Positions 26,918 to 38,041 of a DNA stretch of 64,000 bases are shown here, one piece after another (within the stretch, counting starts at the first letter, position 1; every line of letters begins with the position of its first letter). The notes beneath the pieces were generated by a model. That model saw nothing but the letters and a program-made list of their open reading frames with translations, did no database searches and was not told where the DNA came from. Source of the stretch: CAMDPA01 sp965223035 (GTDB lineage: Bacteria > Pseudomonadota > Alphaproteobacteria > Rhizobiales > Hyphomicrobiaceae); the NCBI GenBank assembly GCA_965223035.1, contig OZ244980.1, positions 124,001 to 188,000 of the forward strand, given 5' to 3'. Made by a program: the position numbers and the translations under genes.

Positions 26918-27997
26918 GTGATCGAGAAACAAAAGAGGGCGCTGATTACTGGGGTGACCGGGCAAGACGGCGCCTATTTGGCGAAGTTTTTGCTCGACAA
27001 GGGTTACGTGGTTCACGGCGTCAAGCGGCGCTCGTCGTCGTTTAACACGGGGCGTGTCGACGAGCTCTATGTTGATCCCCACGAGCACGACACGCGGTTT
27101 TTCATGCATTATGGCGACCTGACCGACGCCACCAACCTCATTCGCCTCATCCAAGAACACCAACCTGACGAGATTTATAATCTGGCAGCGCAAAGCCACG
27201 TCCATGTGAGCTTCGAAACGCCGGAATACACCGCCAATGCTGACGCGCTTGGGACGATGCGGCTGTTGGAGGCGATCCGCATTCTCGGCATTCAGGATCA
27301 AGTTCGGTTTTACCAGGCCTCCACGTCCGAACTCTACGGTAAAGTCCAAGAGGTGCCACAACGCGAATCGACACCGTTTTGTCCGCGCTCGCCGTATGCC
27401 GCAGCAAAGCTCTACGCCTATTGGATTACGGTCAATTACCGCGAAGCCTACGGCATGCATGCGTCCAATGGCATTCTTTTCAACCACGAAAGTCCAACTC
27501 GTGGCGAGACATTCGTGACCCGCAAAATCAGCCGCGGCGTCGCTTCGATCGAGCGTGGGCTGCAGGAGCACCTGTACTTGGGAAACCTCGACGCACAACG
27601 CGACTGGGGGCATGCGCGGGACTTTGTCGAAGGGATGTGGCTGATCTTGCAGCAGCCGGAGCCCGACGATTACGTGCTCGCGACAGGTGAGATGCATTCA
27701 GTGCGCGAATTCGTAGAGCGGGCCTTCGCCCACGTCGGTCGACGCATCTGCTGGAAAGGCCAGGGTGTCGATGAGGTGGGCTTCGACGAGCGTAGTGGGC
27801 AGGACCTGGTACGGATCGACCCTCGGTATTTCCGGCCCACCGAGGTCGACCAGCTTCTCGGCGATCCCGGAAAAGCGCGACAGCGACTGGGCTGGCGGCA
27901 CACCACGTCGTTTGAAGCGCTGGTGTCCGAAATGGTCGAGGCCGACTTGGCAGCCGTGGCCCATGAATTCGGTCGTAAGGATCGCGCGACCCACTGA
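26918..27997 (+). CDS. gmd: GDP-mannose 4,6-dehydratase
   Basis: Encodes 359 residues, normal for the family. It converts GDP-mannose to GDP-4-keto-6-deoxymannose. The NAD(P) loop is ITGVTGQDGAYLAKFLL, the catalytic elements are STSELYGK and the Tyr/Lys pair in SPYAAAKLYAYW, and NHESPTRGETFVTRKI is characteristic of Gmd. The probable start is GTG 26918 after GGGGG; the open frame extends to 26834 without similarity. It is followed 109 bp later by fcl, and together they make GDP-L-fucose for surface polysaccharide. Confidence 0.95.
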   Translation: MIEKQKRALITGVTGQDGAYLAKFLLDKGYVVHGVKRRSSSFNTGRVDELYVDPHEHDTRFFMHYGDLTDATNLIRLIQEHQPDEIYNLAAQSHVHVSFETPEYTANADALGTMRLLEAIRILGIQDQVRFYQASTSELYGKVQEVPQRESTPFCPRSPYAAAKLYAYWITVNYREAYGMHASNGILFNHESPTRGETFVTRKISRGVASIERGLQEHLYLGNLDAQRDWGHARDFVEGMWLILQQPEPDDYVLATGEMHSVREFVERAFAHVGRRICWKGQGVDEVGFDERSGQDLVRIDPRYFRPTEVDQLLGDPGKARQRLGWRHTTSFEALVSEMVEADLAAVAHEFGRKDRATH

Positions 27998-28106
27998 TGG
28001 TCGGTGGCCGAGGACACGGCGAGACGGAGTGGGGCGCTAGCGGCTTCGTGCGCACCTCACCTTGATCTCTGGCCTTTGATGTAAGGGGCGCAGTGCCGAG
28101 GACGCC

Positions 28107-29051
<945 letters not shown>

Positions 29052-29170
29052 CCCTGCACCTGTCACAAACATGACCGGGACGCGGAGGATAGGCTCGACC
29101 GATCGGATGTTGGCCCTGCCGGTTGCCAAAAACGAAGCGAGAGCCCAGGGCTCCCGCTCGCCTTCGTCGC

Positions 29171-29234
29171 CAGAGCAACCTGCCTTAAATCGGAACCGGC
29201 TTTGCGGTTCCGATTGAAGGCGCGATGATCCAGA
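29171..29234. repeat. Palindromic repeat, A/B hybrid
   Basis: Starts as family A (AGAGCAACCTGCC) and ends as family B (GGTTCCGATTGAAGGCGCG), with arms TTAAATCGGAACCG / CGGTTCCGATTGAA. It lies in the convergent gap between fcl and the minus-strand secreted-protein gene. Confidence 0.85.
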
Positions 29235-29244
29235 GGATCTGTGG

Positions 29245-29862
29245 TCAGCTCTCGGAGCAGGGCACCGAGATCGCGAAGCCGGCTCCCGGCACGAACCGCC
29301 TGCACGCACCGGACGTGCCATCCCGATCGGACTTGGCCAGGGGTTGCGCGTTGTTGATCGATTGATCTTCGCGCAGAAGCGGCGGCGGGGTGGTTTGCTG
29401 ATCTTGCCGGAGCCGGCGATTTTCGGTCCGCAACCGGCGCAATTCGGCTTCCACGCGTGCCAGGCGGGAGTCCGCCGTGGCGATCGCGGCAGCTTTGGTT
29501 TTCACCTTGGCCTGTGCCTTAGCCTGTGCCTTGGCCTGGGCCCTGGCCTGGGCCTGGGCTTTGGCGATCTCGGCCGCCCGGCGTCGGGCAGCGCGCTTAG
29601 CCTGGGCCGCAGCCGCGGCTCTGATTTGGGCGCGCCGAATGGCAGCAGCCTTCGCCCGGCGTGCGCGAAGGCGTGCCGCGCGCGATGGCGACCAACGCTT
29701 CACCCGCACGTGGGAGCGGCGCGCGTGTGCACGGTCTCGGTCCTCGGACCACTTGAGAATGGCACTATCGAACCCATGACCGCGGCCCGCGGTGGCCGGC
29801 GTGGCGAAGCTGAATGCTGTAGCGATGGCAATGGCCGCCAGTGTGAAAGCTCCGGTCTTCAT
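29245..29862 (-). CDS. Secreted Ala/Lys/Gln/Arg-rich coiled-coil protein
   Basis: Encodes 205 residues. The signal peptide is MKTGAFTLAAIAIATAFSFA, cleaved near TPATA. A basic region follows, then a degenerate AQAK repeat (about 105-140), a coiled-coil segment (RLARVEAELRRLRTENRRLR) and a Cys-containing tail. The start ATG 29862 has CGGAGA upstream. No family recognised. The repeat reflects 12-bp DNA units (about 29510-29570) that are likely to vary in number between strains. Confidence 0.6.
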   Translation of the reverse strand: MKTGAFTLAAIAIATAFSFATPATAGRGHGFDSAILKWSEDRDRAHARRSHVRVKRWSPSRAARLRARRAKAAAIRRAQIRAAAAAQAKRAARRRAAEIAKAQAQARAQAKAQAKAQAKVKTKAAAIATADSRLARVEAELRRLRTENRRLRQDQQTTPPPLLREDQSINNAQPLAKSDRDGTSGACRRFVPGAGFAISVPCSES

Positions 29863-30057
29863 CTCGATCTCCGCAATCCAGTCTGTGCTTGAGCGATTAT
29901 GGAGATCAATCTGCCACACGGCCGGCGATCCAGCAGTTCCATAAGGGACACCTCGTGACCTTCGCTGCTCGCAGGGGCGGGATGGCAGCGGGCGAAGAAA
30001 ACGCTCAAGGCCAGCGATCGCGTCGGGGTTCCTTCCGGACGTCTCTGGGTGCGCGCG

Positions 30058-30396
30058 TCACTCTGACTTGCGCAAAGACATGATGAAGGCGGCAAGCGAG
30101 TCCGCCTCATCCCAGCTGAGATGGTGATCTGGCATCATCCCTGGTTTGGATCTCAACCAGCGTACGATGGCGTCGTGGGTCTGATGTGGGCGGTTAGCGA
30201 TGGCATGAAACCCGGGCACGCCCGATGGCCCGTGATTTTCGCCTTGGCCCTCATTTAAATGACATACCGCGCATAACCGCTCGGCGAGCTCCCGGCCTTT
30301 GTCACTGTCGTATGCGGCGCTCGGCGCGACGCTCCAGTACACAACTGCCAGGAAGGCGATGGTTAAACATCTGATTGAAGCGGCTAGGTCTATCAT
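30058..30396 (-). CDS. Class I c-type cytochrome
   Basis: Encodes 112 residues from ATG 30396 with GGGGAA upstream. An N-terminal membrane or signal segment (10-28) precedes the haem motif CAVCH at 42-46. The middle region VPGFHAIANRPHQTHDAIV corresponds to that of the cytochrome at 20295, and the distal Met lies in KPGMMPDHHLS. It is a small periplasmic electron carrier whose partner is unknown. Confidence 0.85.
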   Translation of the reverse strand: MIDLAASIRCLTIAFLAVVYWSVAPSAAYDSDKGRELAERLCAVCHLNEGQGENHGPSGVPGFHAIANRPHQTHDAIVRWLRSKPGMMPDHHLSWDEADSLAAFIMSLRKSE

Positions 30397-30672
30397 TGCG
30401 TTCCCCGCCCGGAGGTTGCTCAAGCATGGGCTTAATAGCATTTCAGGGTGTGCTGGAACCATCCTGTTCCCCTCAGGAGGACATGATCTCGTCACAAAAC
30501 ACGGGGCCATGGATGGTCTCCTGGCCGCAGCGATCCAATTTCAAATTGTCAATCAAGTCATCGTTGGCGCGTAGGAATCGCGCCGTGCTCTTGTGCGGGA
30601 AGATCTGCACCGTCTGTCGGCCAAAAGCAATCTATCCACAGGCCGCCATACGCGGGGATGACGCCCGCGCTG

Positions 30673-30751
30673 CTAGATCATCGCGCCTTAAATCGGAACC
30701 GCAACGCCGATTCCAATTGCGCCGGTTCCGATTTAAGGCAGGTTGCTCTAG
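30673..30751. repeat. Palindromic repeat, B/A hybrid with extended centre
   Basis: CTAGATCATCGCGCCTTAAA at the left, a centre with CGATTCCAATTGCGCCGG, and GATTTAAGGCAGGTTGCTCTAG-type right end. On the minus strand its terminal TAG is the stop of the glycosyltransferase gene. Confidence 0.9.
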
Positions 30752-32046
30752 CCGGCGGCAACGCGCTCGCTTTCGAGCTGCGCACGCGACAACGCGGCAA
30801 TGACGCCATCCCACCCGGAAATCGCATGCGGCAGGTCGAAGTGGGCGTCAAAGGCCCGGCGGGCGTTATCGCCCAGGCTTCGGGTGCGATCCGGGGTACC
30901 CGCGAAGTCCTGAACGGCGCTTGCCAAGGCGTGCGCGTCGTTGACGGCGACGGTGATACCGAAGCGATATCGATCAACGAGGCGGGCAACCTCTCCGTCG
31001 CGGTCGCCGATAAAGATGGCAGGGCGTCCGGCGGCCGCGATGCCATAGATTTTGCTGGGCACGATCAGTCCCTCCAGCTCCGGCCTCAGGGAGACGAGAT
31101 GGACATCGGCGGCCGATAAGCTCTCGGCCAAGCGCTCACGGGGTTGGTAGGGCTCGAAGCGGACGGAGCGCAGCCGCTTTGTCTCGACGTCACGCTTGAG
31201 CCGCTCTAGCAGCGCGCCGCCACCGATGAACAGCCACGTGACGTTCAGCCCGGCGTCGGCGTTGTCGTGCTCAAGCGCGGCGATGGCGCCTAGCAGCGTC
31301 TCCATCTCATGTGCCCGCCCGAGATTTCCGGAGTAGCCGACGACAAATGTGTCGGTGAGGTCCCATGCCGTTCGAAGCGCGTTGCCTCGGGCCTCGATCG
31401 GTCGGATCAGCTGGCCATCGGCCCAATTCGGGATCGCTCGGACCTGGGCGCGGTTGATGCCGAAGTGCTCAAGGCGCTCCGTCATGCGCTCACCGATCGT
31501 GACGTTGACCGCGGCTGCGCGTAGCGAGCGGTTGCGCAGCCAACGCAGGGGACGATACAGGATGTTGGATTGACGACCCGTGAGCGCAATGGCCTCGGCG
31601 ACCTCGGGGAATACGTCTTGCAGCCAGTTGACATGCTGGCAGCCTCGCCAGCCGGCGATTGGGCCAGTGACCACCGACAACATGGGCGGGTCGGTCTTGG
31701 CGACGACAATATCGCCGCGTCGGGCCAAGCGCCACAGTTGAGCGGCGGCGGCGGCATAAAAGGTGAGGTAGTCGACGGCGCGCCCGATCAGACCGGCGCG
31801 ACCAAACCGCGACGTTGAAACGCGATGGATCTGGACCCCTTCGACGGTCTCACGTTTGGGCAATAAAGCCTCCGGCGCGTCATAACGCTGGCGGCTGGTG
31901 ATGATCGCGATCTGATGGCCTCGGCGCGCCAAAGCAAAGGCCAGGCCGGACAGCATCTGGCTGGTTGCCGAATGATCGGGATGAAAAAAGCGATTGAGAA
32001 AGATGATTCTCGGCGGAGGTGTTGTGTATTCACAGGCCGTGTTCAT
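30748..32046 (-). CDS. Glycosyltransferase family 4 (WcaI-like)
   Basis: Encodes 432 residues with GT-B architecture. The N-terminal donor loop region is FLNRFFHPDHSATSQMLSGL, the central hinge VVGYSGNLGRAHEMETLLGA, and the C-terminal nucleotide-sugar site SLRPELEGLIVPSKIYGIAA with the EX7E-like spacing. It probably adds a sugar, possibly fucose or another hexose, during exopolysaccharide assembly. That substrate idea rests only on gmd/fcl lying nearby. The stop TAG comes from a B/A hybrid repeat. Confidence 0.85.
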   Translation of the reverse strand: MNTACEYTTPPPRIIFLNRFFHPDHSATSQMLSGLAFALARRGHQIAIITSRQRYDAPEALLPKRETVEGVQIHRVSTSRFGRAGLIGRAVDYLTFYAAAAAQLWRLARRGDIVVAKTDPPMLSVVTGPIAGWRGCQHVNWLQDVFPEVAEAIALTGRQSNILYRPLRWLRNRSLRAAAVNVTIGERMTERLEHFGINRAQVRAIPNWADGQLIRPIEARGNALRTAWDLTDTFVVGYSGNLGRAHEMETLLGAIAALEHDNADAGLNVTWLFIGGGALLERLKRDVETKRLRSVRFEPYQPRERLAESLSAADVHLVSLRPELEGLIVPSKIYGIAAAGRPAIFIGDRDGEVARLVDRYRFGITVAVNDAHALASAVQDFAGTPDRTRSLGDNARRAFDAHFDLPHAISGWDGVIAALSRAQLESERVAAG

Positions 32047-32627
32047 GGCGCGAATTCACCACTCGATAGGCTCGAAAGTCGTTTCGCAAATGACGCATCG
32101 ACCGCGCAAATCAATGCACGGCACGCTTTTGCGTATCATTGCGTTCGGGTCGGTACGCCGCAACGGGCCTTCGGCCCCAATGACCGCCAACCCAGCCTAG
32201 ATGTGGCGCCCAAAGGCGCCCGAGATGTGTCGGGATAATGGTGGTTTTGGAGAGGGACTATCATTGGCCCGGCCCGGTCAAACAGAGCATCTTGCGTTTG
32301 GAAGCCGGGCTTGATTTTGAGGCCCGTACCACGCCAGACCGTTGCGCACGGCTGGCAATGTGATGCGGTTATCCACAAAAAATCCATGCACAACGAAACG
32401 ATTCATAGCAGGTTTGTTCGGCACCTACGAATCAGACGTGATTGCAGGCATTTAGGGTCTCGTAAGTTGTCATCTGTCATAATTGTACCGAGCATCATAC
32501 TCACGATTAGTGCTGAAGATATCGTCGAGTCAGTTGCCCGCGGGCACAACGCTTTGTGTCGCACACCGCGCATCACCGTATGGTCCGAATTACCGACCCA
32601 GGCGGCCGAACCGATCGTAAAGCGAAG

Positions 32628-32691
32628 CTAGAGCAACCTGCCTTTAATCGGAATTGGAACGATCCCGATTAAAGGCAGAAAGTTGCTCTAG
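32628..32691. repeat. Palindromic repeat, family A
   Basis: A complete A unit flanked by CTAG on both ends, with one base change in the centre (GGAATTGG). Confidence 0.92.
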
Positions 32692-32999
32692 ATCGCGCTG
32701 GCGAAGGACCATTGCGCCCGTGTGGGATTGCAGGAACCGTTCGACTGCATCCGTGATGGGATCGCGGACCGTGTCGGACGACAATTAACCCATGTGGCGT
32801 AAGGTGCTGCTGAGGCATGAAAGGTGGGCACCGGCTGCAGGTCGGAGCTATCGCCTATGAGAGAGACGTGGTGGGCGGCGCAGACGCTTCACACCTGGCC
32901 CCGTCAGGCCGGACGCGACCAGGCCCGCAAGCCCGGCCCACGACGGATGAATGCGAGCGCCTAATGTACCTCAATCGAAGCAAAGGCCGCCCACTATAG

Positions 33000-33052
33000 C
33001 GTTTCAGCATGAGCTGGAACCATCTCGCTCCCCCGCCTAAGGCGGAAAGCAT
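33000..33052. repeat. Family C fragment
   Basis: GCGTTTCAGCATGAGCTGGA followed by CTCGCTCCCCCGCCTAAGGCGG: the two ends of family C joined without the long arms. Confidence 0.55.
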
Positions 33053-33129
33053 GTAGGCCAGCCTGCAGGAGCTGACAATCGCAGCCTGACTTAAGCAAAA
33101 CCGACTCCGGAGCTTTCGGGGTGGTTCAC

Positions 33130-34179
33130 TTATTCATCGCCGCGTTGCTCGCGCCAGAGGCCGAGTTTTTCTTGGGCCACCCGATCGGAATAGCTAAACA
33201 GGACCGTCTCGGTGTCGGCCACCAGGCGATAGGGGACCCAGCACGGCACCGTCAGGATATCGCGCGGCTTGAACGCGAACGTCACCGGGTTCTGTTCCTC
33301 CCCGACGATCAAGCGCCCCTCCCCCTCGACCGGCGTAAATACGGTATTTTCCGTGGAGCGATAGGCTCGGGTCGAAAAACCCTTCGGCAGCAGCTGCAGG
33401 AATGCGGATATTGTGGGCATCGCGCTGCCGCCGGTGGTCGGATCCATATAGCACAACTTCAAGCCAGTGAACGGATCCCATTTCTCGTCTTTCCGCAATT
33501 GCTCTAAAGCCGCACGCGATCGCTCATAGGGATAGGAAAAAATCGGCGACTCCGGTCGTTCCCACCGCTCGTTCACCGGCCGCATGTTATGGCCCCAGCG
33601 CGCCAAGCTATCCCCCGGGTTGCGGGTGAGGGGAGCCCGATCGACGGGATAGCCCTCGAAAAACATCGCGCCGAATGTAGCGACCATCGGAATATCCAAT
33701 CCGTCCATCCAGAAATAGGGCCCATCGCCGTCGTGCCCGTGGTCGTGCCAGGAATTGGATGGCGTTATGACAAAATCGCCCGGACGCATTTGGGACTTTT
33801 CACCGCTAACGGCCGTCCAGCCGCCGCCATCACCTTCTAGAACAAAGCGTAAAGCGGATGGTGAATGCCGGTGGGCGGGTGCGCATTCTCCCGGCAAGAT
33901 CATCTGCACGCCGGCGTAAAGCGATTCGAGGATCCGATGCGACCCTTCAAGACCGGGATTTTCCAAGGTCAGCACCCGTCGATTGGCTTCGTGTGCCGTG
34001 ATCAGCCCACCGGCCTCCAACAGGGCAGGCCGTATCACGTCGTCAAAATCCCATCGGTGCGGAACGGCACGCACCGCGTCCTTCGGTAGCGGCGAAACCA
34101 GCCGCGTTGTCCACAACGGTGAGGCATCGAGCTTGGAGACCTTGGCATAGTAGGCTTCTCTTTGGGCGGTATTGGCCAT
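33130..34179 (-). CDS. Gentisate 1,2-dioxygenase-type cupin
   Basis: Encodes 349 residues, the family's usual length. The Fe(II) site of the first cupin is visible in APAHRHSPSALRFVLEG and in the downstream His of SNSWHDHGHDGDGP. WMDGLDIPMVATFGAMFFE is typical of gentisate / 1-hydroxy-2-naphthoate dioxygenases, which cleave the ring between the carboxyl-bearing and hydroxyl carbons. The start ATG 34179 has GGAGGA upstream. No maleylpyruvate isomerase or hydrolase gene is adjacent, so the exact substrate is open. Confidence 0.85.
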   Translation of the reverse strand: MANTAQREAYYAKVSKLDASPLWTTRLVSPLPKDAVRAVPHRWDFDDVIRPALLEAGGLITAHEANRRVLTLENPGLEGSHRILESLYAGVQMILPGECAPAHRHSPSALRFVLEGDGGGWTAVSGEKSQMRPGDFVITPSNSWHDHGHDGDGPYFWMDGLDIPMVATFGAMFFEGYPVDRAPLTRNPGDSLARWGHNMRPVNERWERPESPIFSYPYERSRAALEQLRKDEKWDPFTGLKLCYMDPTTGGSAMPTISAFLQLLPKGFSTRAYRSTENTVFTPVEGEGRLIVGEEQNPVTFAFKPRDILTVPCWVPYRLVADTETVLFSYSDRVAQEKLGLWREQRGDE

Positions 34180-35019
34180 ATCATCCTCCGCTTCCGTCGG
34201 TCGCCCGCTTTTCGGTCGCCGGTTCTTCGTTCGCTGGTGGCGTGGCACCAACAGCTGACCATCTGGACGCGACAAACACAAGCGAGCCGACCGGCCAACG
34301 GCCAAATTGAATGAGCGGTTCGTGCTCATGCCGTCACGGTCACTGGGCCGGGCTACGGCGGTGATCACTGACATGCGATAATCGAGACGTGGCGCAACTG
34401 ATGTGCGGATTTTGCGAACCGCAGATTCTAGTCGATTGAGCAGAGCGAGAGCGCTGGCGATGTTTGGCGCGGCTACGCACGTCGCGTGGCCAACTACTGG
34501 TCAGCCAAGTGTCGGCCAGGGCGCACGGTCCCGTTGGCAATGCCAGGCGCGGCCAGCGCCGCGCGCGTCAATCACCGAAACCGGCGGAAATCTTTGCTTG
34601 TTAACCCATGAATTGCAAGAAACCTATTTTCCGGACGTGGGTGTCGCGAGGCGCTTCTGCGACCAACGCCATCTAGAGCAACCTGCCTTTAATCGGAATC
34701 GGAACGATCCCGATTAAAGGCGCGATGTTCTAAATTGATATGGGAAATGCTCTGTCCCAAGGTTGGGTTCGGCGTTATCAGGTTTGTGAGGCTGTCATAG
34801 AAAGGTTTTTTGACTGCATCTCGCGTTCTGGGTCGAACGCATGGTTCCGGGGCGCCGGTCGCCAAGTGTTCGTCAATCCAAATCAAAAATAAAAGGTCGG
34901 ACTGGGGCGCCAGGCAGACGCTTGGATGCCAATCGGTAGCGTTGTAATCCTCGTCGATTGCAGTTATACAATCGCATTTTGTTGTTCGGAAAAATGGTTC
35001 GCTGTCCGAAGGACCTGAC
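34180..35019. other. Divergent intergenic region with one repeat
   Basis: 840 bp between divergent genes. It contains a family A repeat at 34673-34732. No other supported gene or signal. Confidence 0.5.
34673..34732. repeat. Palindromic repeat, family A with B-type end
   Basis: Starts CTAGAGCAACCTGCC. The right arm switches to GATTAAAGGCGCGATG, a family B-like end. Confidence 0.9.
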
Positions 35020-35709
35020 ATGACATTCAAGGCCAATGACCTCGTTCGGGAAATTCGCGAAGACTTGATCATTGTCGATCGGTCGCTTCGCGTGCACCCC
35101 TATCCGCAGGCATTCCGTAACGGAAAAGCGCCGATCGAAGCGCTGGTCCCATTCATCGGCCATCAATATCATTTGTCGCACACGGATATCCGCTCGATGG
35201 CATTGTTGGTCAATCATTTCGACGACGGCCCGGCCAGCAGCTTTTTCCGTGGGCTATTGGATGGTGAGCTCGCCGGGCTGCGGGGCATTCTGGTGATGGC
35301 GGAGGCCATGGGGCTGTCGGAAGCTCAATTGCAGGCCTACGAGCCAGGTGCGGAGGGCTTTGCGTACGGCGCCTACGTCAACCTCCTCGCCAACAATGGT
35401 ACCGCGGCTGAGGTGGTCTGCGGTTTCTTGGTCAATCTCGCGGCGTGGGGCTTCAACTGCGGTGAACTTGGCCACGGATTGCGGGATCACTACGGCTGGT
35501 CGGAGCGGGCGACCGCGTTTGTCGACGGGTTCGCCGCCGTACCCGCATTAGATGACGAGGCCTTGCCGATCATTCAAGCCGGGCTCGACCAAGGCACCAA
35601 TCCGATGCTGATCAAGCGTGCGGCCCGCCTGATTCAAAGCTACGAAAAGCTATTTTGGGACGCCATGTTGAACGAAGCGAAACTCGGCCGCATTGCACAG
35701 TCGGCCTAG
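35020..35709 (+). CDS. TenA/PqqC-like (haem-oxygenase fold) protein
   Basis: Encodes 229 residues, all-helical by pattern. QAFRNGKAPIEALVPFIGHQ, EVVCGFLVNLAAWGFNCGEL (Cys134 at the place of the TenA active-site Cys) and the C-terminal RLIQSYEKLFWDAMLNEA indicate the TenA/THI-4 family. Members hydrolyse aminopyrimidines or act on other small heterocycles. No thiamine genes are adjacent. GAAGGA precedes the ATG. The TAG stop belongs to a family A repeat. Confidence 0.75.
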   Translation: MTFKANDLVREIREDLIIVDRSLRVHPYPQAFRNGKAPIEALVPFIGHQYHLSHTDIRSMALLVNHFDDGPASSFFRGLLDGELAGLRGILVMAEAMGLSEAQLQAYEPGAEGFAYGAYVNLLANNGTAAEVVCGFLVNLAAWGFNCGELGHGLRDHYGWSERATAFVDGFAAVPALDDEALPIIQAGLDQGTNPMLIKRAARLIQSYEKLFWDAMLNEAKLGRIAQSA

Positions 35710-35848
35710 AGCAACCTGCCTTTGATCGGAATCGGAATGATCTCGATGAAAAGCAGAATATTGCTCTAATACTTTAGAAGCGATCATCTTTGTGCCTTAT
35801 ATGGGAACTGGCCTTGCAGTTCCAATTTAAGACGCAATGATGATCTAG
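35706..35848. repeat. Palindromic repeat, families A+B (diverged)
   Basis: An A+B unit with several substitutions that mostly keep pairing (CTTTGATCGG / CGATGAAAAG; GTGCCTTATATGGGAACTGG / CAGTTCCAATTTAAGAC). It supplies the stop of the TenA-like gene and lies in the convergent gap before the permease remnant. A family C fragment (35849-35892) follows. Confidence 0.85.
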
Positions 35849-36053
35849 CTTAATTCCGCCTCAGGCGGATCAACGAGACGGCTCCAGCCAACTGTGCAAC
35901 GCGATGGTCGTAAGCGGCATAGCGGCCGGCGGGGGTGGATTATGCCGGGGATCGAAACGTCAATTCGGTGCTCGCGTAGCGTTTTCCGTTGAGCCGGCTC
36001 GACGCGAAAAGCCGGCAACAAGGCAGGCGCCCCGCCCGTGCGAGGCCGGCTCC

Positions 36054-36905
36054 TCAATCTCGCATCGCAACGCAAGCACCTGCTGGCAGCTGCAGGGTAA
36101 TGTGCTGGCCTGGTTCGATGCGCGCGGGGATCATGAGCGCACTGAACGCAGCAGCAAGCCCATACTGCGGCAAATTCTCCGAAGGGTTCACGTAAAGATA
36201 AAGCTGCGTGCTGAACGTATAGATCCGGTAGGACCAGCCGATGATGGCGGGAATGTCGAAGGCGGCAAAGCCGATAATGAAGGTGTACAGGATCGCCGCC
36301 ATGATGCCGGGCCAAACGACCGGCAGCGTCACCTGCAGCAGCGTCTTGCGAACGCTCGCGCCGCTGGTGTAGGCGGCCTCTTCAAGGTTGGGATCCATGG
36401 CGCGCAGCACTGCCGCGGTCATCACAAAAGTCAGTGGTGTGAGGCTCAGCCCTTCGACCCAGCCCATACCCACAACGGTTGCGATATCGAACGGCGCCTG
36501 TGAAAGTCCAAGCCCATCCACCAGCCAAGTGTTCATCACACCGATCCGGTGATGCAGCACGAAAAGCCAGCCCATCGCCACCGAAAACCCCGGTATCAAT
36601 AGGCCGATGGTCATCAACGTAAACAGAACAGTTTTACCGGGGAGATCGGTGCGTTCGGCAAGCCATGCCGCCGGAATTCCAAAGATGCAAGCCACGATGA
36701 CCGTTACGGCAGAAAAATAAAGCGTGGTCAGCAATACCTGGTAGGCGTTGGCGTCGAAAAAGACCTAGCGATATTGAGAAAGCGTGAAATTACGATCCTC
36801 GTCTCCGGGCAGGCCTTCGAAAAATCCCGTCCAGATGACGGATAGCACCAGGACCGTAATTGCGCCGCAAGCGACCAGCACCAGCCATAGCATCAGGCGT
36901 GGCCA
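36054..36905 (-). pseudogene. ABC transporter permease (iron/spermidine type), broken
   Basis: The minus strand encodes GAITVLVLSVIWTGFFEGLP, then NFTLSQYR, an in-frame TAG (36765-36767), and VFFDANAYQVLLTTLYFSAV. After that come permease helices and the EAA-like loop DPNLEEAAYTSGASVRKTLL. The family is the binding-protein-dependent permease domain as in Fe(III) or polyamine importers. Besides the internal stop, the N-terminal region is incomplete, and the C-terminus leaves the family pattern after QYGLAAAFSALMIP, ending in a frameshifted tail. It cannot make a full permease. Confidence 0.8.
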
Positions 36906-37149
36906 GATTCGCTGCCGTTGCCGTGCTTGGCTGTCGGCAACTGCTCAACGCTTATCCGGCCCAGCTGTGTCGACACGTCGCTTGTCTGTCCATGCAATGT
37001 GCGGCTATCCGGCCAACGGCCCCCGGTTCGCGTTGCGCCTGTGGTGAGGTGTCCGGGCCGGCCGGGCGCCTATATGCGCTCCCGCTATTTTGCGGATTTG
37101 AGTATCTTCACGAGCGTCTTTTTTGTCTTGTTTATTTCCGGGTGCGCGT

Positions 37150-37553
37150 TGTGAAAGGCGTATGTCGCCGATGTGAACTTTGCGCTTGACCATCGGGATC
37201 GCAAAAGCTGCAGGGCCCAAATAGATGTCTGATGTGGCCGGCGTTCCCGCTGCGGCTTCCGCCCTGATCTTGGCTGACATGGCTGCCATGGAGCGGCCAG
37301 GCGAGAACGTGATCTTGAGGGCGGTGCCGAACATCTCGTTCATGGCATCTTGCAGCACCTTGGCGCCTCGGGTTCCGCCAACGGTGGTTTCGCTCTAGGA
37401 TAGATGCAACTTGCCGTCTTTGTTGGCTGCCGCAATCAGCGCGCGCAGGTCGGACGATAATTCGGCGGCTGCCAACGGTCCGATCGATGGAATTATACCG
37501 GCAAGCACCGCTCCGATCGCGCCCGTTCATGTGGCTTTCCGATGGATCCACAT
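37150..37553 (-). pseudogene. ABC transporter substrate-binding protein remnant
   Basis: An ATG at 37553 has an excellent AGGAGG site, but codon 9 is TGA. The frame continues as a signal-peptide-like GAIGAVLAGIIPSIGPLAAA, then ELSSDLRALIAAANKDGKLH, meets a TAG (37396-37398) in LS-stop-SETTVGG, and continues with KVLQDAMNEMFGTALKITFS and TSDIYLGPAAFAIPM before drifting out of frame. This is the N-terminal part of a family 1 extracellular solute-binding protein. With the neighbouring permease remnant it marks a lost metal-type importer whose middle has been deleted. Confidence 0.75.
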
Positions 37554-38041
37554 ATTGGTTTCCTCCTGATTGCTTCGTTTCCTCCTTACTGACGAACTCC
37601 GCGCCATTTTTGGCGTCTTCGACCACTCTAGCCCCTCTCAATCACCGATTGCGCCACCCAATCGAAAGCCTGGTTGCGTGCCGCTTGAACAAACCGCATG
37701 TCGTAGACGGGCGCACCGAAGCCCTATGATTATTGTGCGTCCGCCTTCAGCCCAACGATCCCGCCGGGAGTCGCGGCCGACGCTCCAGCTGATGCTGCGA
37801 TCAAGCCTTGGCCAACCGGCCGCGCGAATTGGACACATCCTGTCCGTCACTGGTGCTTTGACAAGGCATCGTATGCCGACGGCAGGATGGCGTTCGACCC
37901 GAGTGGTGGTTGTCTTCAATAAGGCTGCCACGTACCTTATCGGCAGTAAACATTAATTGCCTGGAATAGCCTGGCGGCCTTAACGGTGCCAGCATCCCGG
38001 TATCGCACACATCGAACGCGAGACTAAGGCGGTGGCAACGG
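37554..38041. other. Gene-free region
   Basis: 488 bp between the dead transporter and the oxidoreductase gene. No supported gene, and no repeat of families A-C. Confidence 0.5.

Larger units (their letters stand above)
32047..33129. other. Gene-poor region with repeats
   Basis: About 1.1 kb without a confident gene. A frame of up to 106 codons on the plus strand (32311-32631, ending AAEPIVKRS) stops exactly at the CTAG of the repeat at 32628, as several real genes do, but has no binding site or family signature. A family A repeat (32628-32691) and a family C end fragment (33000-33052) are present. Confidence 0.5.

Noticed and set aside
32311..32631. Possible gene ending at the CTAG of a family A repeat
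   Set aside because: The stop position is suggestive, but there is no binding site, no recognisable family and poor composition in the first half.
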